Positions 1 through 5,160 of a stretch of DNA of 5,160 bases are shown piece by piece (positions within the stretch are counted from its first letter, which is position 1; the number at the start of each line of letters is the position of its first letter). The stretch comes from an uncultured Ilumatobacter sp. (GTDB lineage Bacteria > Actinomycetota > Acidimicrobiia > Acidimicrobiales > Ilumatobacteraceae): the NCBI GenBank assembly GCA_937891565.1, contig CALAHA010000135.1, positions 1-5,160 on the forward strand. The letters run 5' to 3'. A model generated the notes under the pieces. The model was not told the DNA's origin. It saw only the letters and a list, made by a program, of their open reading frames with translations, and did not search any database. The translations under genes and the position numbers were made by a program.

Positions 1-968
1 CACCGATCGGGGTTGTTCCACCGATCTCCAGTGACCCGCCGTTTCACAACTTGGCCCGCCGCCTGCTGCTGCCGCCGTTTGCGCCGAAGCAGATCGAACC
101 GTGGGAAGACGAAATTCGTGCGTTGTGCACCCGGCTTCTCGACGAGATGGGTGACATCACGCCTGGCGACACGGTCGTCGATGCTGCCATCCAGTACGCC
201 CAGCACATCCCGGTCAACGTGATTGGCCGCATGCTCGGCTTCCCTGAAGCCGACGAAGCACTGTTCCGTGAGTTTGTCCACAACACTCTTGAGACAATCA
301 ATGCCCCGACAGCCGACCGTCAAGAGAACTTCCAGAAGCTCGACGCGTATCTCGACGCCCAGGTGCAGGATCACATCGACAACCCGCGAGAAGACCTCAC
401 GGACTATCTCTTGAACGTCGAACTCGGCGGCGAGAAGCTCAGCCAAGAACATGTCCGTGGATCCATCGTCCTGCTGCTCATCGCGGGTATCGACACCACC
501 TGGTCGGCAATTGGGTCATCACTCTGGCACCTTGCACAGACTCCTGCTGACCTGGAACGTTTGCACGACGAGCCCGAGGTCATGACCTTTGCGCTCGAAG
601 AGTTCCTTCGGGCCTATGCGCCGGTCACGATGGCCCGCATGGTTGCCAAGGACGTCGACTTCCACGGTTGTCCAATGAAGAAGGACGATTGGGTGCTGCT
701 GCCCTTCCCGGCAGCAAACCGCGACCCTCGCGTGTTCGAAGATGCTGATCAGTTCATTATCGATCGCGAGTCCAATCGTCACGCTGCGTTTGGTCTCGGT
801 ATCCACCGCTGCTTGGGCTCAAACCTCGCTCGCCTCGAACTCAAGGTCGCAATCGAAGAATTCGTGAAGCGCTTCCCGAAGTTTGAACTGGCTGGCGATG
901 TCTCGTGGAGCGTCGGCCAGATTCGCGGTCCGCGCGTTCTGCCGGTCAGGATTCTCCAAACCGCGTGA
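1..968 (+). CDS. Cytochrome P450, 5'-truncated by the window edge
   Basis: Heme-thiolate monooxygenase of the soluble bacterial type, which normally receives electrons from a ferredoxin or ferredoxin/reductase pair; the substrate cannot be read from the sequence. The frame is open from base 3, and its first residues (PIGVVPPISSDPPFHNLARR) match the usual P450 segment before and in the C helix. The TTG at 51 is therefore internal and the true start lies upstream. About 321 residues are visible of a usual 400-420. In visible-residue numbering: I-helix oxygen-binding motif AGIDTT at 161-166, K-helix ExxR with E200 and R203 (EFLR), the NRDPRVF meander segment, and the heme loop FGLGIHRCLG with the axial cysteine at residue 270 (bases 810-812). 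All catalytic landmarks are intact. The stop TGA at 966-968 lies 16 bases from the stop of the convergent crcB pair. No ferredoxin gene is visible. The P450 family assignment is very secure; the CYP subfamily is not assigned. Confidence 0.96.
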   Translation, partial: PIGVVPPISSDPPFHNLARRLLLPPFAPKQIEPWEDEIRALCTRLLDEMGDITPGDTVVDAAIQYAQHIPVNVIGRMLGFPEADEALFREFVHNTLETINAPTADRQENFQKLDAYLDAQVQDHIDNPREDLTDYLLNVELGGEKLSQEHVRGSIVLLLIAGIDTTWSAIGSSLWHLAQTPADLERLHDEPEVMTFALEEFLRAYAPVTMARMVAKDVDFHGCPMKKDDWVLLPFPAANRDPRVFEDADQFIIDRESNRHAAFGLGIHRCLGSNLARLELKVAIEEFVKRFPKFELAGDVSWSVGQIRGPRVLPVRILQTA

Positions 969-984
969 GCAACGAACGGGGGCT

Positions 985-1302
985 TTAGGCGAACGTCGAG
1001 CCGATCGAAGCTGCAACGCATGCGCAGCCGATCGTCAGCGCCGCATAGCAAGCGCCCCATCGCCACCCGAGCGAACGTGCCTCGAGCGCAAATGACGAGT
1101 AGGTCGTGAGCGCACCACAGAATCCGACACCGATCACGGTGATCGTCGGCGCCGAGAGATCGGCTGAACTCACGTAGCCCAATACTGCCGCGCCCGCCGT
1201 GTTGGCAACGAGCAGGGCCTGCCAACTGCAGACGGTGAGGCCGATCAGCAAGCGTAGAACGGCACCGAGTGCTGCCGCCAGGACGAATACGGCCGGCGTC
1301 AC
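985..1302 (-). CDS. crcB: CrcB/Fluc fluoride channel subunit, second gene of the pair
   Basis: Small integral membrane protein of 105 residues that, as a dimer, exports fluoride across the cytoplasmic membrane. Family marks: GAVLR with R17, VANTAG with the pore asparagine N34, and the TM3 break region GFCGALTTYSSF at 60-71. Four hydrophobic segments fit the family's usual topology. The GTG start at 1302-1300 overlaps the TGA of the upstream crcB (1301-1299) as GTGA, which points to translational coupling; a GGA lies five bases before it. The frame stays open upstream for a long way, but that part is low-complexity Arg-rich shadow of the first crcB, so it was excluded. In the phenylalanine-box motif (TTFSTF in characterised Flucs) the first Phe is Tyr68 and the second is kept as Phe71. 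It is probably the partner of the neighbouring subunit and not a self-sufficient homodimer; that is inference. Stop TAA at 987-985. Confidence 0.93.
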   Translation of the reverse strand: MTPAVFVLAAALGAVLRLLIGLTVCSWQALLVANTAGAAVLGYVSSADLSAPTITVIGVGFCGALTTYSSFALEARSLGWRWGACYAALTIGCACVAASIGSTFA

Positions 1303-1697
1303 GACGGTCCGCGCAATATGACGGTGACGATCCCCGCGCCTGCGACGACGGTTGTGATTCCGTAGCCGAATGCCAGGCCCGACCGGCCGGCGTCCACCAA
1401 GGCGTTCAACTCGACGGCGAACGATGACATCGTCGTGAACCCCCCGAGCAGGCCCGTAACGATGAAGTCCCATTGCTGCGAGCCGCGTTCGATGTATCGG
1501 GCAGCGAGACCGATCATTATGCAGCCAAAGATGTTGACGCACAGTGTCGACCACGGCCAGGCCGCTGGCTCGGCCTTGAGCAACGTTCCTACAAGCCAAC
1601 GCGCCGTTGCTCCAATTGCGCCGCCCGCTGCGACCAGCGCGACCGCTATCGGAAGGACCCGGCCCGCAACTTGGGCCTTTGCCGGGAACAGTTGCAT
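1299..1697 (-). CDS. crcB: CrcB/Fluc fluoride channel subunit, first gene of the pair
   Basis: Four-helix membrane subunit of a fluoride-specific channel (132 residues from the chosen ATG, close to the family's 120-130). Motifs: GGAIGATARW at 25-34 with R33, TLCVNIFGC with pore asparagine N55, and GLLGGFTTMSSF at 82-93, which carries the TM3 break and sodium-site region. The first Phe-box position is Met90, and Phe93 is kept. The start is uncertain. ATG at 1697 gives a short basic N-terminus before TM1 and has a weak AGAAG five bases upstream. GTG at 1703 is in frame. ATG at 1763 would add 22 residues with little family character, but it has an AGGTG just upstream. The gene is divergent from the response regulator and translationally coupled to the second crcB. 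No fluoride (crcB-motif) riboswitch was recognised upstream. Confidence 0.93.
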   Translation of the reverse strand: MQLFPAKAQVAGRVLPIAVALVAAGGAIGATARWLVGTLLKAEPAAWPWSTLCVNIFGCIMIGLAARYIERGSQQWDFIVTGLLGGFTTMSSFAVELNALVDAGRSGLAFGYGITTVVAGAGIVTVILRGPS

Positions 1698-1802
1698 GCG
1701 CACTTCTAGCAGACGACTTTGGGCACACGCGACTTGACTGACGGTGATCGCAACCCGCCGCATTCACACCTGACTCTCACCCAGACCAGCAAGACTGCAC
1801 AC

Positions 1803-2510
1803 GTGGCCAGCGCACCGAACCAACACGTCCTCATCGCCGAGGACGATCGTGCGGCGCGTGAAGCGCTCGTTCGAGCACTCGAACTCGAGGGATATCGCGT
1901 CACCGCGACGACAAACGGTGCCGAGTGCCTCGATGCCGTTCGAACGAGCGAACCCGACATCTTGCTCCTCGATGTCTCGATGCCGATGGTCGACGGACTC
2001 ACGGTGTGTCGAGTCGTGCGATCCGAAGAGAATCGGTTGCCAATTCTGATGCTCACCGCTCGGACCGAGACGTCTGACCGCGTGGCCGGCCTCGATGTCG
2101 GCGCTGACGACTACCTACCGAAGCCGTACGACCTTGATGAACTGTTGGCTCGCCTCCGTGCGCTGGTTCGGCGCGCCGACTACAGCACCGCCGAGACTGC
2201 AGCGCCGCTGACACTCGCTGATCTGCGGCTCGACCCGGCGGCACGTCGCGTGTTTCGCGGCGACCGGGAACTCGTGATGTCCAAGACCGAGTTCGACCTG
2301 CTCGAACTGCTGGTGCAAAACCAGGGAATTGTGCTCGACCACACCACGATCTACGAACGCATCTGGCACTACGACTTTGGGCCGGATTCGAAAAATCTCG
2401 CTGTCTACATCGGCTACCTCCGACGCAAGACCGAGGAGAACGGTGAACAACGACTGGTGCACACCGTGCGCGGCGTCGGGTATACGGCGCGTGTGAGTGG
2501 CGTCTCGTGA
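1803..2510 (+). CDS. OmpR/PhoB-family response regulator, MprA/PrrA-like
   Basis: Cytoplasmic DNA-binding response regulator (235 residues from GTG 1803), presumably phosphorylated by the kinase encoded directly downstream. Receiver domain at about 8-122: acidic pocket E13/D14/D15, phospho-acceptor D57 in LLLDVSMP, switch T85 in LMLTAR, and conserved K107 in YLPKPY. The winged-helix domain occupies about 140-230, with SKTEFDLLELL, the IWHYDFG loop, a VYIGYLRRK recognition-helix region and the terminal VRGVGYT wing. Every key residue is present. The frame is open back to a TTG at 1719, but the added 28 residues are not receiver-like. GTG 1803 places the beta-1 strand (HVLIAEDD) at the usual distance from the N-terminus. 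No convincing Shine-Dalgarno precedes it. The stop lies 13 bases before the kinase ATG, so the two are one operon. The subfamily resembles mycobacterial MprA; orthology is not established from this window. Confidence 0.95.
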   Translation: MASAPNQHVLIAEDDRAAREALVRALELEGYRVTATTNGAECLDAVRTSEPDILLLDVSMPMVDGLTVCRVVRSEENRLPILMLTARTETSDRVAGLDVGADDYLPKPYDLDELLARLRALVRRADYSTAETAAPLTLADLRLDPAARRVFRGDRELVMSKTEFDLLELLVQNQGIVLDHTTIYERIWHYDFGPDSKNLAVYIGYLRRKTEENGEQRLVHTVRGVGYTARVSGVS

Positions 2511-2523
2511 TAGGCCGATCGCA

Positions 2524-3837
2524 ATGAGGTCGCTACGCGTCAAGATCGCCGTGGCGATGGCAGTCCTCGGGTTCGTAGCGACGGCGATGGTCGGCGCGGT
2601 CAGCTACCGCTCGACAAGCACGCGGCTGGTCGACGAGGTTGACCGATCGATGAAGGAGGCAACGTCGCTGCTGGTGAACATCCGTAGTGGCGACGACCTG
2701 GTCGGGATTCCGAGCCGGGGATTGCTCGGCGTGTACTCGGTGCGGCTGTTGAACCGCAGGGCCGAAGTCGTGAATTCGTCGTTTAAGGAGAACCTCGAAT
2801 TGACCGCCAAGGCGAAGCTCACCATCGGAGACGACAAGGGCTTCGATGTCGCGACGATCACCTACGAAGGTGAGCGATTCAGGGTGCACACCGTCGGCGC
2901 GGCGCGAGGTGGAATTCAGGTTGCTCGGTCGCTGGGTGAGACCGACCGGGTGCTATCCGACTTGCGGGAGCGGACGACGTTCTTGGTGATCGTGGTGTCG
3001 CTGGTGGCAGCTGCGATCGGGTGGCTCCTCGCTTCGACTGTCGCCGCCCCGCTCCGCCGGTTGACGCGGGCCGCCGAAGAAGTCGAAGCTTCAGGCAATC
3101 TCGACCTGGCGGTGGCCGAGCAGCGCGCCGACGAGGTCGGCCGGCTCGGCGCAGCGTTTCAGTCGATGCTCAGTGCGCTTCGCCGTTCGCAAACAGAACA
3201 GCAGCGCCTGGTGCAAGATGCCGGTCACGAGTTGCGTACCCCGCTGACCAGCCTGCGCACGAATCTCTCGGTCATCCGGCGACACCCGGACATGGGCTCT
3301 GAGATGCAGGAACGCATTCTTGATGACCTCGACAGTGAGGTGCGAGAACTCACTGATCTGGTCAACGAGCTCGTGTCGGTCGCGTCCGGCGAACTCGCCG
3401 AACAACCAGCTGACATTATTGATCTGGGAGTGTTGGCAAAATCGGTGGGAGCGCGAGTAGCGCGTCGTAAGGGCCGCGTGGTCGAAGTGGACGTTGCCGC
3501 GGCGGGCCTCGTGCTTGCCCCGCCCGCAGGCCTGGAACGGGCAATCACCAATCTGATTCAGAATGCGGCAAAGTTCGATACGGCCGGCGGTGCAATCGAA
3601 GTTGTCGTGCGGGGCGGCGATCTCCGTGTGCTCGATCGTGGCCCGGGCATCCCGCAGGAGGACCTGCCCCTGATCTTCGATCGATTCCACCGCGCGGTGA
3701 CTGCTCGGACGATGCCAGGCTCAGGGCTCGGCCTGGCCATCGTTCGTGAGATCGTCGAGCGGAGTGGTGGCACGGTCAGTGCGCGGCATCGCGACGGCGG
3801 TGGTGCCGACATCGGTTTCTCTTTGCCCGAAGCCTGA
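2524..3837 (+). CDS. HAMP-domain sensor histidine kinase, MprB-like
   Basis: Membrane sensor kinase of 437 residues, partner of the upstream regulator. Order: TM1 at about 7-28; an extracytoplasmic sensing domain at about 29-150 with no recognised fold; TM2 at about 152-174; HAMP at about 172-224; a DHp dimerisation domain with the H-box GHELRTPLTSLRTN, phospho-acceptor H235; and an ATP-binding domain. That domain carries the N-box ITNLIQNAAK (N343, N347), G1 box DRGPGI (D371), F-box FDRF (385-388) and G2 box GSGLGLAI (399-406). All catalytic boxes are intact. The H-box wording closely resembles actinobacterial MprB kinases, which in mycobacteria respond to envelope stress; the stimulus here is unknown. 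ATG 2524 is preferred because it gives a basic residue pair just before TM1 and leaves 13 bases after the regulator stop; a weak AGG lies nine bases upstream. GTG at 2497 is in frame, overlaps the regulator by 14 bases and is the alternative. Confidence 0.95.
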   Translation: MRSLRVKIAVAMAVLGFVATAMVGAVSYRSTSTRLVDEVDRSMKEATSLLVNIRSGDDLVGIPSRGLLGVYSVRLLNRRAEVVNSSFKENLELTAKAKLTIGDDKGFDVATITYEGERFRVHTVGAARGGIQVARSLGETDRVLSDLRERTTFLVIVVSLVAAAIGWLLASTVAAPLRRLTRAAEEVEASGNLDLAVAEQRADEVGRLGAAFQSMLSALRRSQTEQQRLVQDAGHELRTPLTSLRTNLSVIRRHPDMGSEMQERILDDLDSEVRELTDLVNELVSVASGELAEQPADIIDLGVLAKSVGARVARRKGRVVEVDVAAAGLVLAPPAGLERAITNLIQNAAKFDTAGGAIEVVVRGGDLRVLDRGPGIPQEDLPLIFDRFHRAVTARTMPGSGLGLAIVREIVERSGGTVSARHRDGGGADIGFSLPEA

Positions 3838-3844
3838 CGAAGCG

Positions 3845-3873
3845 TTCTTACCCAATCTTTACGACCTTCTGGA
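3845..3873. promoter_or_regulatory. Candidate OmpR-family operator: 7-bp direct repeats at 11-bp steps
   Basis: Three related heptamers start exactly 11 bases apart: TTCTTAC (3845), TCTTTAC (3856) and TTCTGGA (3867). The first two match at five of seven positions. Read on the other strand they are GTAAAGA, four bases, GTAAGAA. The third shares only TTCT with the first. OmpR/PhoB-type regulators bind tandem half-sites with this 11-bp geometry. The site lies in the gap between the kinase and the exported protein, 70-100 bases before that gene's ATG, where an activator site could act. It is a short match in a short region, so chance is possible. No good -35/-10 pair was found downstream. Confidence 0.4.
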
Positions 3874-3926
3874 TTCGGTCTCACCGGCAGTCGTCATCGT
3901 GGTGGACATCCCCAACAGACGTTCTC

Positions 3927-3933
3927 GAAAGGA
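3927..3933 (+). promoter_or_regulatory. Ribosome binding site for the exported protein
   Basis: GAAAGGA lies eight bases before ATG 3942 and is the clearest Shine-Dalgarno in the window. It favours ATG 3942 over the in-frame ATG at 3951, which would be 17 bases away. Confidence 0.75.
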
Positions 3934-3941
3934 ACTCCCCA

Positions 3942-4610
3942 ATGACGAACATGACTGACCCGACAAAGGCCCAGCCCAACGGCGCCAACTCGAACAAGGG
4001 CGGCAAATCAAAGATGGGCATCGGCCTCGCCGCTGGCCTCCTGGGTGGCACCGCAGCCGGCCTCGTGCTCGGCGTTCCCGGCATGTCCAGCGCTACTGCC
4101 GACACGGGTGCTGTTGTTACTCCGGCCGCAATCGTTCAGCAGGTCGATGACGCCCCGGTACAGCCCGGCGAGCGTCTCCGGACCGTGTTGCAGCCCCTCG
4201 TTGACAACGGCACCATCGATGCAGCGCAAGCTGACGCCGTGACCGCTCAGCTGATGGAAAACCGCGGTGAGCGCGGTCCGGGCAAGCTCGGCGAGCACGG
4301 TCCGGGCAAGTTCGGCGAGCGCGGTCCGGGCAAGTTCGGTGCCTCCGACGTCGTGACCGATCTTCTCGGCATTGACGCTGCCACCCTGCGCGCCGAACTG
4401 CAGTCTGGCTCGACTCTGGCCGAGGTTGCAACCGCCCAGGGCGTATCGGTTGACGCCCTCGTCGACGCGATCGTTAATCAGATGCAAGAGCGGGTTGACG
4501 CTGCTGTTGAGGCCGGCAAGATGACGGCCGACGAGGCAGCGGAGAAGCTTGCCGAGGCCGCAGTGCGGGTCACCGCCAAGGTAAACGGTGAGGCCCCCGC
4601 CGACAACTGA
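3942..4610 (+). CDS. Exported repeat-containing protein of unknown function
   Basis: 222-residue protein with no recognised enzyme fold; I cannot name its function. The N-terminus is polar and Lys/Asn/Gly-rich (1-24). A Gly/Ala/Leu hydrophobic stretch (25-47) follows, ending in SSATA before D54, which looks like a signal peptide with a long n-region and an AxA-type cleavage site after A53. It could instead stay as a membrane anchor. Mature part: a helical segment at 70-107 containing DNGTIDAAQADAV; three basic octapeptides at 110-133 (ERGPGKLG, EHGPGKFG, ERGPGKFG), likely a flexible linker; then a helical C-terminal half. This includes STLAEVATAQGVSVDALV (157-174), which resembles a helix-turn-helix, and EAGKMTADEAAEKLAEA (190-206), which echoes the first G-x-I/M-T/D-x-x-x-A motif. 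There are no cysteines. The gene follows the kinase by 104 bases, has its own RBS, and is closed by a strong terminator. The context suggests a target or accessory of the two-component system (inference). Confidence 0.9.
   Translation: MTNMTDPTKAQPNGANSNKGGKSKMGIGLAAGLLGGTAAGLVLGVPGMSSATADTGAVVTPAAIVQQVDDAPVQPGERLRTVLQPLVDNGTIDAAQADAVTAQLMENRGERGPGKLGEHGPGKFGERGPGKFGASDVVTDLLGIDAATLRAELQSGSTLAEVATAQGVSVDALVDAIVNQMQERVDAAVEAGKMTADEAAEKLAEAAVRVTAKVNGEAPADN
4269..4340 (+). repeat. Three 24-bp in-frame tandem repeats
   Basis: Units 4269-4292, 4293-4316 and 4317-4340 are perfectly contiguous. Any two differ at only two positions. They encode ERGPGKLG, EHGPGKFG and ERGPGKFG, residues 110-133 of the exported protein. 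Two of the three variable positions change an amino acid (R/H and L/F) and the third is silent (GGC/GGT). The near-identity at DNA level suggests recent duplication by slippage, so copy number may vary between strains. Confidence 0.95.
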
Positions 4611-4632
4611 GTTTCTGCTCGGCTGATTTCTA

Positions 4633-4680
4633 CGCCGACGAACATCCGTCACCGGAGTGTTCGTCGGCGCTTGCCGTTTT
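4633..4680 (+). terminator. Rho-independent-type terminator after the exported protein gene
   Basis: A perfect 12-bp stem (4633-4644 CGCCGACGAACA with 4658-4669 TGTTCGTCGGCG) continues, past a single bulged G at 4657, into a TCCG/CGGA inner stem with a TCAC loop. The downstream strand has TT and then TTTT at 4677-4680. The T-tract is short and interrupted, as is common in GC-rich genomes. The hairpin starts 22 bases after the stop codon and separates the exported-protein gene from the ABC-F gene. Confidence 0.85.
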
Positions 4681-4686
4681 CGGCCG

Positions 4687-4692
4687 TAGCGT
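4687..4692 (+). promoter_or_regulatory. Candidate -10 element (TANNNT) for a leaderless ABC-F transcript
   Basis: TAGCGT fits the actinobacterial TANNNT -10 pattern and ends seven bases before GTG 4700. That would place the transcription start at or next to the start codon. No Shine-Dalgarno is seen before GTG 4700, which agrees with a leaderless message. There is no clear -35. The match is short and rests mainly on position. Confidence 0.35.
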
Positions 4693-4699
4693 CGCCCGG

Positions 4700-5160
<461 letters not shown>

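Noticed and set aside
51..53. TTG as the start of the P450 gene
   Set aside because: The same frame is open to the left edge, and its upstream residues (VPPISSDPPFHN) are typical P450 sequence, so the gene is truncated and does not start here.
969..984. Bidirectional terminator between the convergent P450 and crcB genes
   Set aside because: The gap is 16 bases and no stable inverted repeat with a T-tract is visible in or around it; only a short CGAACG direct repeat occurs (973 and 989).
1734..1739. TTGACT as a -35 box for the response regulator
   Set aside because: It matches the consensus well, but at 16-19 bases downstream there is only GC-rich sequence with no acceptable -10, and it lies far from GTG 1803. 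Left unassigned.
1303..1767. Upstream extension of the second crcB frame into a 260-residue protein
   Set aside because: The added part is Arg/Gly-rich with no family character and lies antiphase over the first crcB, whose own frame matches Fluc throughout.
1698..1802. Fluoride riboswitch between the crcB pair and the response regulator
   Set aside because: I looked on the minus strand for the conserved crcB-motif pattern and its pseudoknot partners and found nothing resembling it.
3091..3690. 199-residue minus-strand frame opposite the kinase
   Set aside because: The plus strand encodes an intact kinase with all motifs here; the antisense frame shows no family features.
4269..4340. CRISPR-like or mobile-element repeat
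   Set aside because: The units are directly abutting with no spacers, are in frame, and encode an octapeptide repeat.
4008..4652. 214-residue minus-strand frame opposite the exported protein
   Set aside because: Its repeats (LARTVLAE type) are the antisense of the 24-bp array, there is no recognisable domain, and it crosses the terminator hairpin. It is a shadow frame.

Overview
This GC-rich window most likely comes from an actinobacterium. The evidence is an MprAB/PrrAB-style two-component pair, GTG starts, a start codon that looks leaderless, and the character of the P450. The lineage could be an Acidimicrobiia-type one, but that is inference from protein style and not a placement. No mobile elements, tRNA, rRNA or CRISPR repeats are visible. 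Coding density is high, and the longest stretch without a gene is about 105 bases.

Layout. (1) At 1-968 (+) lies the C-terminal three quarters of a soluble bacterial cytochrome P450; its start is outside the window. (2) At 985-1697 (-), convergent with the P450, are two adjacent crcB/Fluc fluoride-channel genes. They overlap by four bases (GTGA), and each encodes one short four-helix subunit, so the pair probably makes a heterodimeric channel. (3) At 1803-3837 (+), divergent from the crcB pair, are an OmpR/PhoB-family response regulator and its HAMP-containing sensor histidine kinase, with MprA/MprB-like architecture. (4) At 3942-4610 (+) is an exported protein of unknown function. It has a signal-like N-terminus, a three-copy 24-bp (8-residue) ERGPGKFG-type repeat, and helical modules on both sides. 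(5) A strong hairpin terminator lies at 4633-4680. (6) At 4700-5160 (+) is the N-terminal part of an ABC-F ATPase that runs off the right edge.

How the genes may work together. The most interesting unit is regulator, kinase and exported repeat protein. The 104-base gap before the exported protein holds direct repeats spaced 11 bp apart, the geometry recognised by OmpR/PhoB-type regulators, and the gene is closed by its own terminator. A reasonable hypothesis is that the exported protein is the dedicated output, or a feedback partner, of the two-component system. The crcB pair is a separate fluoride-efflux unit, and the P450 and ABC-F genes look like unrelated neighbours.
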